A stretch of 64,000 nucleotides of DNA from Myxococcales bacterium (GTDB taxonomy: Bacteria > Myxococcota_A > UBA796 > GCA-2862545). Under the pieces are notes generated by a model. The model was not told the origin of the DNA. It did no database searches and saw nothing but the letters and a program-made list of their open reading frames with translations. The stretch spans positions 62,001-126,000 of the forward strand of contig JAHQVJ010000041.1 of NCBI GenBank assembly GCA_019634415.1, given 5' to 3'. Made by a program: the position numbers and the translations under genes. Positions 8,207-16,390 of this stretch are shown here, in pieces (within the stretch, counting starts at the first letter, position 1; every line of letters starts with the position of its first letter).

Positions 8207-9619
8207 GTGTCCGACGCCGTGACTGCCACCTGGAATCCGCCCGAAGCTGGGCTCGTCCGTCCGCTGGGCGAGCCCGTGCTGGTGCTGGTGGGCTACCCCC
8301 ACGACCCCACACGTGTGGGAGAGGTCGCCTTCCTACCCGGATCTGACCAAGAGCCTGCGGTGGTGGGGCGCCGCGGCAGCGCCTCGTGGATGCAGCATCG
8401 CCCAGGGAGCCGAGCCGCGTGCGGGCCCCTCGATGATCCACAGATGTCAAGGAAGCAGCTGGAGATTCGATACGAGGACGGTCAGCACCTCGCGCAGAAC
8501 CTGGGGCGGCTGCCCCTACGACTGAACGGGCAACCCGCCGAGACCTGCCCGCTCCGGCCCGGTGATCTGCTGCAGCTCGGAGACCGGGTGCTGTTGTTGG
8601 TCAGCGCGCGCTCCGCTCAGCTCGATGGGGAGGTCGAGGCCTCGCACCCCTTTGGAGGCCCCGACTCGCTCGGTTGGGTGGGGGAGGGACCGGTGGCCTG
8701 GTGGCTCCGGGATCGGGTCCGCTTCGTGGGGCGGCGCAACGCCCACGTGCTGGTGTTGGGGGAGAGTGGCAGCGGTAAGGAGCTCGCAGCTCGAGGGCTG
8801 CACGCTTCGTCCTCTCGGCGCAGGCGGCCGCTGGTGAGTCGCAGTGCTGCCACCATCCCCGAGGGGTTGGCGGACGCCGAGCTGTTCGGGAACCTCGCGA
8901 GCTACCCCAACCCTGGCATGCCCGCGCGTCCCGGCTTGGTCGGTGAGGCCGACGGCTCCACCTTGTTCCTCGACGAGTTCGGCGAGCTGCCCCTCGAGGT
9001 GCAGGCCCGCCTGCTGCGCGTGCTCGACGAGGGCGAGTACACCCGGCTGGGGGAGGCCCGCCCGCGGCGCTCGGATCTACGGCTCGTGGCCGCCACCAAT
9101 CGAGACCCAGAGGAGCTCAAGCACGACGTGCTCGCGCGCTTCAAGATCCGCCTGGACGTGCCCGGGCTTCGGGAGCGGGTGGAGGACGTGCCGTTGCTCG
9201 CCGTGCACTTGCTCCGCGGGATCGCCCGGCAGGATCGCGAGCTCGCCAGCCGCTTCTTCGAGGAGGGAGACCCGGAGCGCAGCCCGCGGATGGCGCTGGC
9301 ACTGACGAGCGCGCTCGTGGCGTTCCCCTACACCACTCACGTGCGGCAGCTGGAGGCCATGCTGTGGCAGTCCGTCACTTCGTCGCGCGGAGACACGCTG
9401 CAGCTTCCGCCGGGGGGCCTGTCGGTCGCGCGCGCGGACGGTGTGGAGGATGCCGACGCCGTGGACCCCGCCACCCTGGATGCTGCCACCATCCAGGCGG
9501 CCCTCGATCGACGAGGCGGCCGGCAGGAGCCCACGTGGCGTGACCTCGGCTTGTCCAGCCGCCACGTGCTCGCGCGGCTCGTGAAAAAGCACGGTCTGAA
9601 GGTGCGAGGCAAGGGCTAG
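8207..9619 (+). CDS. FHA domain / sigma-54-type AAA+ regulator lacking a GAFTGA loop
   Basis: 470 residues. An FHA-like domain (about 45-130; GRRGSAS, DDPQMSRKQLEI) should read phosphothreonine signals. The central AAA+ domain is of the enhancer-binding type: Walker A GESGSGKE (185-192), ELFGN (225-229), Walker B TLFLDEFGELP (252-262), and VAATNRD plus an RFKIRLDVPGLRER sensor region. The L1 loop that normally carries GAFTGA and touches sigma-54 is absent; between ELFG and GEADGSTLFL there is only an unrelated Pro/Gly-rich stretch. The C-terminus has a Fis-like helix-turn-helix (TWRDLGLSSRHVLARLVKKH). It may regulate transcription without classic sigma-54 remodelling. The start is GTG. Confidence 0.9.
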   Translation: MSDAVTATWNPPEAGLVRPLGEPVLVLVGYPHDPTRVGEVAFLPGSDQEPAVVGRRGSASWMQHRPGSRAACGPLDDPQMSRKQLEIRYEDGQHLAQNLGRLPLRLNGQPAETCPLRPGDLLQLGDRVLLLVSARSAQLDGEVEASHPFGGPDSLGWVGEGPVAWWLRDRVRFVGRRNAHVLVLGESGSGKELAARGLHASSSRRRRPLVSRSAATIPEGLADAELFGNLASYPNPGMPARPGLVGEADGSTLFLDEFGELPLEVQARLLRVLDEGEYTRLGEARPRRSDLRLVAATNRDPEELKHDVLARFKIRLDVPGLRERVEDVPLLAVHLLRGIARQDRELASRFFEEGDPERSPRMALALTSALVAFPYTTHVRQLEAMLWQSVTSSRGDTLQLPPGGLSVARADGVEDADAVDPATLDAATIQAALDRRGGRQEPTWRDLGLSSRHVLARLVKKHGLKVRGKG

Positions 9620-9710
9620 ACGGGATCGTCTACGCCGCCCGAGAACGCCTGTTGGCCGTGGCTTCTGGGGGCACCACCGCCACAGCCGAGACACACGACA
9701 CCCACACCTG

Positions 9711-9716
9711 TATACT
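9711..9716 (+). promoter_or_regulatory. -10-like TATACT upstream of first MopE-like gene
   Basis: TATACT followed by GCCGTG lies 45 bases before the ATG at 9761. The second paralogue has TACAGT followed by the same GCCGTG at the equivalent place, which supports a promoter role. No clear -35 element is seen. Confidence 0.45.
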
Positions 9717-9760
9717 GCCGTGAAATCTGAGTGAAGACGCACGAGAGCATGGGGGTCCAC

Positions 9761-11707
9761 ATGCGATGGTCGGTGCTGCTCCTGGTGGGGCTAGCTGGTT
9801 GCGAGGGGGTCAGCGAGTCTGACTGCCTCCCTGAACAACAATTCGACATCTTTGTCGACGCAGATGGCGACGGGTTTGGCACCGGTCTGCCCGAGTCCGC
9901 TTGTGAGGTCCCTGCGGGGTACTCCGACAACCGGGTGGACTGTGACGACGACAACGCGGAGGTCTTCCCCGGCGCGGAGGAGGTCTGCAACGCCATCGAC
10001 GACAACTGCGACGGCAAGCGTGACGAGGGCTTCCCCCTCGAGCTGCGCTACCTCGACTCCGACGGTGATGGCTTCGGCAGCTTGTTCCCTGCGCAGCTCT
10101 CTTGCGAGGGAGCGCTGGGTGCCGAGTGGGTGCTGAACCCCGACGACTGCGATGACTCCAACGCCGAGGTCAACCCGCTGGCGCAGGAGATCTGCAACGA
10201 TCGCATCGACGACGACTGCGACGGCGAGGCCGACGACGACGACTCCTCCACCCTCTTCTCATCGAAGACGGCGTACTACGAGGATCGCGACACCGACGGC
10301 TTCGGCGACATCGATCGCGAGATCTTCCGCTGCGAGCCCATCGTCGGCTACGTCGACAACTTCAACGACTGTGCGCCGAACGATCCGGAGGAGACCAACT
10401 CCCCGTTCCCAGCCGACCGCGATCTCGACGGCTACGGTGCGCAGTACGACCAGGTGATGTCCTGCGCGGGCTACCCGGGCACGGCCGACAACACCATCGA
10501 CTGCGACGACAGCAACCCCGACGTCAACATCGACCGGTACTGGTACAACGATGCCGACGGTGATGGCTGGGGGGTCGGCGATCCCGAGTCCTTCGGCTGC
10601 TTCCCACCCAACGGCTTGTCCGTCGGCAGCAACGTGGGCGACTGCGACGACGCGGATCCCGCCATCAACGACGGTGCTGACGAGATCTGCGACGACGGGA
10701 TCGACCAGAACTGCAACGGCAAGATCGACTGCATCGATCCCGAGTGTGGCCCCGACAGCACCTGCCTGCTCGACTGTGTCGACCAGGGGCTGCCCGGCTA
10801 CGAGACGATCACCGACGTGTTCGAGACCACCGTGGGCGCCGGCAACGACATCACCCTGTCGTGCAACTTCGGCAGCGAGCCCGACTACTGGTTCCAGTGG
10901 CGCGCTCCGGCGGACGGCGTGTACCACATCAACACCTTCGGCTCGTACTCCCGCGACATCTCCGACGGTTGGGTCAACCTCAAGACGTTGGGTGTGCTCG
11001 AGGACTGCGAGGCCGAGTCCGAGATCGAGTGTGGTCGTTACTTCAACACGCTGCGCGCGGGCTACTACTACGATCCTCGCGTCACCCTCGAGGCCGAGGA
11101 AGACAAGCTGTACGTCATCGTCGTGGACGGCTACCGTCGCTACGAGGGCAACTTCAAGCTGGGCATCGCGCGCTTCGAGGACGAGGACGGCGACGGGCTG
11201 ACCAACCCCGAGGAGCTGTTCGCCTGGCGCAACCTCTCCGCGGCGGTCCGCGGTGTGGACACCACCGTCGTGAAGACCGATCCGTGGAACGTCGACACCG
11301 ATGGTGACGGCATCCAGGACGGCACCGAGCAGGGCCTCGAGGCCTCGGGTGTCCTCGGGCCGCACGAGACCACCGACCTGAAGATCTTCATCCCCGATGC
11401 GGATCCGACCACTCGCACCGACCCGCGGGAGGCCGACAACGATCAGGACGGTCTGCTCGACGGCGAGGAGGACACCAACTTCGACGGTGCCTTCGACATC
11501 GGCGTGATCGGTGGAAACGGCACGGTGGGCACGGGCGAGACCGACCCGCAGGACCGCGACACCGACGATGACACGCTAAGCGACGGTGACGAGGTGGCCC
11601 TGGGCACGAGCCCGGTGGACACCGACAGCGACGATGGTGGCCGGCCCGACGACCACGAGGTCCGCAACGGCACCGACCCGCTCGATCCGAAGGATGATCT
11701 GCTCTAG
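9761..11707 (+). CDS. MopE-like surface lipoprotein, copy 1
   Basis: 648 residues from the ATG at 9761, which gives a classic lipoprotein signal (MRWSVLLLVGLAGC); a GTG ten codons upstream is also in frame. Residues about 20-330 hold five putative metal-binding motifs of the form D(A/S)DGDG(F/W)G ... DCDD ... E(V/I)CN..DD(N/D)CDG. The middle (about 335-470) looks like a beta-sandwich domain with a WFQWRAP segment, followed by acidic DxDxDG calcium-binding repeats of the thrombospondin-3 type, with one DTDSDDGGRPDDHEV motif at the end. It is probably an outer-membrane, divalent-metal-binding surface protein. The whole layout is repeated in the next gene. Confidence 0.88.
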   Translation: MRWSVLLLVGLAGCEGVSESDCLPEQQFDIFVDADGDGFGTGLPESACEVPAGYSDNRVDCDDDNAEVFPGAEEVCNAIDDNCDGKRDEGFPLELRYLDSDGDGFGSLFPAQLSCEGALGAEWVLNPDDCDDSNAEVNPLAQEICNDRIDDDCDGEADDDDSSTLFSSKTAYYEDRDTDGFGDIDREIFRCEPIVGYVDNFNDCAPNDPEETNSPFPADRDLDGYGAQYDQVMSCAGYPGTADNTIDCDDSNPDVNIDRYWYNDADGDGWGVGDPESFGCFPPNGLSVGSNVGDCDDADPAINDGADEICDDGIDQNCNGKIDCIDPECGPDSTCLLDCVDQGLPGYETITDVFETTVGAGNDITLSCNFGSEPDYWFQWRAPADGVYHINTFGSYSRDISDGWVNLKTLGVLEDCEAESEIECGRYFNTLRAGYYYDPRVTLEAEEDKLYVIVVDGYRRYEGNFKLGIARFEDEDGDGLTNPEELFAWRNLSAAVRGVDTTVVKTDPWNVDTDGDGIQDGTEQGLEASGVLGPHETTDLKIFIPDADPTTRTDPREADNDQDGLLDGEEDTNFDGAFDIGVIGGNGTVGTGETDPQDRDTDDDTLSDGDEVALGTSPVDTDSDDGGRPDDHEVRNGTDPLDPKDDLL

Positions 11708-11734
11708 AGCATCGTTTCTCGGAACGAACCGATC

Positions 11735-11768
11735 AACGCCCGTCCTCGGCTCGCCGAGGGCGGGCGTT
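11735..11768 (+). terminator. Strong hairpin after first MopE-like gene
   Basis: Two 16-base arms (AACGCCCGTCCTCGGC and its near-complement) separated by TC, with a single G-T wobble, 27 bases after the stop at 11707. There is no T-run after the stem, so it may act as a T-less terminator or RNA stabiliser. Confidence 0.6.
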
Positions 11769-11800
11769 CACGTTCCGATCGCGAAACGTTCGCACCTTCT

Positions 11801-11831
11801 TTGCACGAGTGTCGTCGTCAGACTCTACAGT
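11801..11831 (+). promoter_or_regulatory. Possible promoter of second MopE-like gene
   Basis: TTGCAC at 11801-11806 and TACAGT at 11826-11831, spaced 19 bases, followed by GCCGTG as upstream of the first copy. The start codon is at 11872. Confidence 0.4.
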
Positions 11832-11871
11832 GCCGTGCAAACCGCACGGGAGCGTGTTCTTGGGGGTCCGG

Positions 11872-13809
11872 ATGCGATGGTCGACGCTGTTGTTTGTGGG
11901 GTTGGCAGGGTGTCCCACAGCAGATGGGGAGAACTGTCTCCCCGAAGAGGAGCTGGAGTACTTCGCCGACGGTGACGGCGATGGATTCGGCACGGGCTTG
12001 CCACAGATGGCATGCCAGATTCCCGCTGGATTCGCCGACAACCGGTTGGACTGCGACGATGCCGACGCAGCCGTCTTCCCGGGAGCCGAGGAGGTGTGCA
12101 ACGCCGTCGACGACAACTGCGACGGCAGGCGCGACGAGGGCTTCCCCCTCGAGCTGCGCTACCTCGACGGGGATGGCGACGGCTTCGGGGCGATCTACCC
12201 GGCGCAGCTGGCGTGCGAGGGCGCACTCGGGACCGAGTGGGTGCTCAACTCCGACGACTGCGACGACGCCAACGCCGCCGTGAACCCCATGGCGCAAGAG
12301 GTCTGCAACGATCGGGTGGACGACGACTGCGACGGCGAGGCCGACGACGACGACCTGTCCACCCTGCTGTCGTCGAAGACGGCGTACTACCACGACCAGG
12401 ACACCGACGGCTACGGCGACCTGAACCGTGAGATCTTCCGCTGCGAGCCCATCGTCGGCTACGTCGACAACTTCATCGACTGCTTCCCCGACGATCCGGA
12501 GCTCACCTACACCGAGCAGATCGCGGATCGCGACGGTGACGGCTTCGGCGCCGAGGACGACCAGGTGAAGTCGTGTGCGGGCTACCCGGGCACGGCCGAC
12601 AACACCGATGACTGCGACGACACCAACCCCGACGCCACGATCGATCGGTACTGGTACGCCGACGCCGACGGTGATGGCTGGGGCGTGGGTGATCCCGAGT
12701 CCTTCGGCTGCTTCCCGCCCAACGGTCTGTCCATGGGTCCCAACGTGGGGGACTGCGACGAGACGGATCCTGCGATCAACGACGGGGTTCCCGAGATCTG
12801 TGACGACGGGATCGATCAGAACTGCAACGGCAAGATCGACTGCATCGATCCCGGCTGCGGCGCCGAGAGCGCGTGCCTGCTCGCCTGCGTCGACAAGGGT
12901 CTGCCTGGCTACGAGACGATCACGGACGTGTTCGAGACCACCGTGGGCGCCGGCGACGACATCACTCTGTCGTGCAACAGCGGCAGTGAGCCCGACTTCT
13001 GGTTCCAGTGGCGTGCGCCGCGTGCGGGCACCTACCACATCAACACCTTCGGTAGCTGGGATCCCGACGATCGGGACTCCCTGCAGACGAAGAGTCTCGG
13101 TGTGCTCGAGAGCTGCGAGGCCGAGGACGAGATCGGGTGCAACACCTTCGGTGCGCTGCGCGCCGGGTACCGCAACGATCCGCGCCTGACCGTGGATGCT
13201 GCAGAGGACGAGCTGTTCGTGATCGTCGTGGACGCCGGACGGCGCAGCGACGGCACCTTCAAGCTCGGTATCGCGCGCTTCGAGGACGAGGACGGCGACG
13301 GGCTGACCAACCCCGAGGAGCTGTTCGCCTGGCGCAACCTGGATGCCGCGGTGCGCTTCACGAACACCGATCTCGTGAAGACCGATCCGTGGAACGTCGA
13401 CACCGACGGCGATGGGATCCAGGACGGCACGGAGCAAGGTGTGGAGGCCGACGGTGAGCTCGGGCCGCACGAGAGCACCGACCTGAGCATCTTCATCCCC
13501 GACGCAGATCCGGACACGCGGACGGATCCGCGCGAGGCCGACAACGATCAGGACGGCTTGCTCGACGGCGAAGAGGACACCAACTTCGACGGCGCCTTCG
13601 ACATCGGCGTGATCGGCGACAGCAGCAGCGTGGGCACGGGCGAGACCGACCCCAACGACCGCGACACCGACGACGACACGCTAAGCGACGGTGACGAGGT
13701 GGCCCTGGGCACGAGCCCGGTCGATACCGACAGCGACGACGGCGGCCGGCCCGACGACCACGAGGTCCGCAACGGCACCGACCCGCTCGACGGTACCGAC
13801 GACCTGTAG
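11872..13809 (+). CDS. MopE-like surface lipoprotein, copy 2
   Basis: 645 residues, colinear with the preceding protein from signal peptide (MRWSTLLFVGLAGC) to the last motif, and very similar in most stretches by eye. The same five metal-binding motifs, beta-sandwich and C-terminal DxDxDG repeats are present. The clearest differences are right after the signal peptide and in the middle domain (for example GSWDPDDRDS where copy 1 has GSYSRDISDG). The ATG at 11872 matches the ATG of copy 1; an upstream in-frame ATG at 11809 exists but would bury the signal peptide. The pair arose by tandem duplication; each copy has its own promoter-like element and a hairpin lies between them. Confidence 0.88.
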   Translation: MRWSTLLFVGLAGCPTADGENCLPEEELEYFADGDGDGFGTGLPQMACQIPAGFADNRLDCDDADAAVFPGAEEVCNAVDDNCDGRRDEGFPLELRYLDGDGDGFGAIYPAQLACEGALGTEWVLNSDDCDDANAAVNPMAQEVCNDRVDDDCDGEADDDDLSTLLSSKTAYYHDQDTDGYGDLNREIFRCEPIVGYVDNFIDCFPDDPELTYTEQIADRDGDGFGAEDDQVKSCAGYPGTADNTDDCDDTNPDATIDRYWYADADGDGWGVGDPESFGCFPPNGLSMGPNVGDCDETDPAINDGVPEICDDGIDQNCNGKIDCIDPGCGAESACLLACVDKGLPGYETITDVFETTVGAGDDITLSCNSGSEPDFWFQWRAPRAGTYHINTFGSWDPDDRDSLQTKSLGVLESCEAEDEIGCNTFGALRAGYRNDPRLTVDAAEDELFVIVVDAGRRSDGTFKLGIARFEDEDGDGLTNPEELFAWRNLDAAVRFTNTDLVKTDPWNVDTDGDGIQDGTEQGVEADGELGPHESTDLSIFIPDADPDTRTDPREADNDQDGLLDGEEDTNFDGAFDIGVIGDSSSVGTGETDPNDRDTDDDTLSDGDEVALGTSPVDTDSDDGGRPDDHEVRNGTDPLDGTDDL

Positions 13810-13860
13810 CGTTTGGCGTCGGCGTTGGCGTTGGCGCTCAGCAGTCGGCGTTCGGCAATC

Positions 13861-13930
13861 GACCGCTGACGCCTGACGCCTGACCGCTGACCGCCTGACC
13901 GCTGACCGCCTGACCGCCTGACCGCCGACC
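13861..13930. repeat. Tandem GACCGC(C)T minisatellite
   Basis: About nine consecutive imperfect copies of a 7-8 base unit (GACCGCT, GACGCCT, GACCGCCT) in the intergenic gap after the second MopE-like gene. A shorter GGCGTT-type repeat precedes it at about 13816-13838. It lies between convergent genes. Confidence 0.75.
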
Positions 13931-13948
13931 CCCTGAGAGCCCGACTCC

Positions 13949-15124
13949 CTACGTCGGCGAGCCCTCGGTGGACGGCTGCACGCGGGTCGGCGGGCGCTCC
14001 ACCTTGGTGGCGTAGCGGAGCCAGGGAAGCTCGGTGGGATCCTTGCCGAGCGTGCTCAGCCGATCTGCGATCCACTTGCGCACCAGCGGGATGTTCAGCG
14101 GGCTCTCCGACAGCTGCGGCAGCGGATCGAAGGCTGCCGCCAGGAAGTCCTCTGGCTGGGCGCGGAGCTTGGCGCGCGCGTCCTCGAGGTAGCGCTCTCG
14201 ATCGGGCTCGCGGATCGTGTCGATCTTGTTGATCACCGCCAGCACCGGGCGGCCCGTGCGCAGCAGCTCCACGTAGTCGCGCTTCTCACGGGCCTGCACG
14301 CCGCCCTGGGCGTTGATCACGTACAGGTAGACGTCGATGTGGTCGAGGATGGCGCGCGCTTCGTCGTGCACGTCCTTGATGATGTCGCCCATGCCCGGCC
14401 CCACGGCTCTGTACGTGGGGCCGGGCAGTCGCGCGATCTCCACTTCCTTGGTGGAGCCCGCCACTGGGCTGACGTTGCCGGTCTGGATCCCGAACAGGGT
14501 GGCGATGGCAGCGTCCTTGCCCGACGATGGACTGCCCACCACACCGATGGTCACGCGGTGACGAACCGCCTGTCGCAGTCGGCCCACCTCGAGGATGGCC
14601 GGCAGCACGATGTCGAAGCGGGGACGGGCGAGCCAGGCCAGGAACATGCAGCCCGGGAGCGGCACGGAGGGCTCGTTGATCAGCTGCATCACGTGGTAGC
14701 TGAAGCCCCGCGTGTGCTTGGCCTTCAGCTTCTCCAGCGCCTGATCTCCTTGTGCCGGAGCCGGCAGATCTCCGCGTGCCTCCTGCCACCGCTCCGTGCG
14801 CTCGCGATCCGGCAACAGGTGCCACGTGGAGCGGGTGTGCTCCATGGCGATCACGTGCTCGGCCAGCCCTGGCTCGTCGTCGGGGATCGCGACACCGAGG
14901 CGATCGGCCGCGAGCTTCAGTACGGTGTCGTAGGAAGGGCCCTCGCCGCGACGCAGCGCGATGTTGGCCAGATCGTTGGCCGCGTGGCGCCGAAGCCGCG
15001 AGCTGATGGCCTTCGAGAGCACGTCCACCTTCATGCCGTCGGGCTTGATTCGCAGCGCGAGGGCGAGGGGAAGCAGCTCGTCGCGGTGGCAACGGCGCAG
15101 CAACTCGTCGAGTTCGTCGCTCAG
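13949..15124 (-). CDS. GTPase with N-terminal YaaW-like domain (apparent CTG start)
   Basis: About 391 residues. The N-terminal 190 residues resemble the UPF0174/YaaW family: SDELDELLRRCHRDELLPLA at the start and LPAILEVGRLRQAVRH at the end of the domain align by eye with the equivalent YaaW segments. From about 190 follows a TRAFAC-type GTPase: P-loop GSPSSGKD (197-204), GSTKEV, GMGD in place of DxxG, and NKID (299-302). The P-loop has Asp where Ser/Thr is usual. No ATG, GTG or TTG lies in frame near the expected N-terminus; the CTG at 15124 overlaps the upstream stop as CTGA, the same geometry as the GTGA couplings elsewhere. It is probably membrane- or stress-related, but the function is unknown. 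Confidence 0.8.
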   Translation of the reverse strand: MSDELDELLRRCHRDELLPLALALRIKPDGMKVDVLSKAISSRLRRHAANDLANIALRRGEGPSYDTVLKLAADRLGVAIPDDEPGLAEHVIAMEHTRSTWHLLPDRERTERWQEARGDLPAPAQGDQALEKLKAKHTRGFSYHVMQLINEPSVPLPGCMFLAWLARPRFDIVLPAILEVGRLRQAVRHRVTIGVVGSPSSGKDAAIATLFGIQTGNVSPVAGSTKEVEIARLPGPTYRAVGPGMGDIIKDVHDEARAILDHIDVYLYVINAQGGVQAREKRDYVELLRTGRPVLAVINKIDTIREPDRERYLEDARAKLRAQPEDFLAAAFDPLPQLSESPLNIPLVRKWIADRLSTLGKDPTELPWLRYATKVERPPTRVQPSTEGSPT

Positions 15125-16233
15125 TGGGATGGGTGCACCTGCTGCCTGTACTGGTGGGCTTCGGCATCGAACACGTCGCGCAGCTCGGCACCCGTGATCT
15201 TGCCGTCTCGTTGCAAGAACGCCACGGCTGCCTTGCCGATTCCATAGGTGGTGGCGCTCGCCACCGTGGCTCCCAAGGCGCTCGTGGCCAAGGTCATCGC
15301 CTGGCCTCCCGGGATCCAGCCCGCCGTCTTCAGCGCCTTCACCGCCCACCCCACGAAGCCTCGGCTCGATCCTGCCAGCGCCTCTGCGATCACGAACAGG
15401 ATGAGCTCCTGATCCATCTGGCGGTCGAAGATGGTGGCCAGCTCGGTGATCATCGACACCTGGATCGCCATCACCGCCGTGGCGTCCGCGCCAGGAATGG
15501 GAATGGCTCCTGCCACCGCCGCTCGCTGCGCCGCGTCGCGAATCGCTGGCTCGCAGGCCGCGGACTTGTTCCGGAGGTTCTTGGCGAACAGCAGCGCCTT
15601 GCCCGAGTCCGACAGCTTCTTGTGGATCCAGGAGATCACCTTCGGTACGCCGATGGGCGTCTGGGACAGGGCGGGCATCGGATCGAATGCCGTCACGATG
15701 ACCATGTGCTCGGGCACCCCCAGCTGTACGATGGTGGAGCGGATGAAGGTGGGCCGATCCTCGGGACGGATCAGATCGATCTTGTTGAGGCACACCAGCG
15801 TGGGGCGGCCCAGCTGACGGATCCGGTCCAGATCGCGTCGCTCGTCGATGGTCGCCCCGCCATCGCAGTTGACGACGTACACGGCGAGATCGAGGGCGTC
15901 GAGCACTTCCTCTGCGCGCTCGGCCACCTCGGAGCGCAGATCGCCGAAGCCCGGCGCGTTGATCACCAGCAGGTGGTGATCGGGGTCCACCGGGGCCACC
16001 CGCGCCCGGTCGGTGGAGCCGGGGATGGGATCCACCTGCCCGAAGTCGAGGCCGAACAGGGCCTTGATCGCGGCGTCCTTGCCCGACGAGGCCGATCCCA
16101 GGAACGCGACGGCGAGGGTCTTGTCGAGGCTCGCGCGCGCCTCCGAGGCCGCCAGCTCCCACCGCTCGGCCACCTGGGTCATCACTTGGCTCTTCAAATC
16201 CGGCAGCTGTGGCGCGGGCTCGTCGGTGCTCAT
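15121..16233 (-). CDS. GTPase with DUF697-like C-terminal domain
   Basis: 370 residues from an ATG preceded by GAGG. The GTPase domain has a P-loop GSASSGKD (46-53), a GSTDR switch region (72-76), INAPGFGD (91-98) at the place of DTPG, and NKID (150-153). The region after about 230 contains hydrophobic helices with alanine/glycine-rich stretches, similar to the DUF697 domain found behind Era-like GTPases, so it probably associates with the membrane. As in its downstream partner, Asp replaces the Ser/Thr that normally ligates magnesium in the P-loop. The stop overlaps the next gene by 4 bases, so the two GTPases are probably made together and may form a heterodimer. It diverges from the DUF1800 gene. 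Confidence 0.85.
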   Translation of the reverse strand: MSTDEPAPQLPDLKSQVMTQVAERWELAASEARASLDKTLAVAFLGSASSGKDAAIKALFGLDFGQVDPIPGSTDRARVAPVDPDHHLLVINAPGFGDLRSEVAERAEEVLDALDLAVYVVNCDGGATIDERRDLDRIRQLGRPTLVCLNKIDLIRPEDRPTFIRSTIVQLGVPEHMVIVTAFDPMPALSQTPIGVPKVISWIHKKLSDSGKALLFAKNLRNKSAACEPAIRDAAQRAAVAGAIPIPGADATAVMAIQVSMITELATIFDRQMDQELILFVIAEALAGSSRGFVGWAVKALKTAGWIPGGQAMTLATSALGATVASATTYGIGKAAVAFLQRDGKITGAELRDVFDAEAHQYRQQVHPSH

Positions 16234-16390
16234 GTTCGCCTCGGGATGGGGCCAGGGTACTACGTTGCTGGTGGACGGCCACTCCTGGCCGAGGGGGAGG
16301 ATCCGAGCCGTCGCCATCCAATATCGACGGGCCCGATCCGTTCTCCTGAGGAAGCTCGTCGTCTCCACCCTCACGACCGTTGGACATCCC

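Noticed and set aside
8207-9619. Ordinary sigma-54 activator
   Set aside because: The GAFTGA loop is missing, so normal sigma-54 activation should not be annotated.
13861-13930. CRISPR-like repeat array
   Set aside because: The unit is only 7-8 bases, has no spacers, and no cas gene is near.
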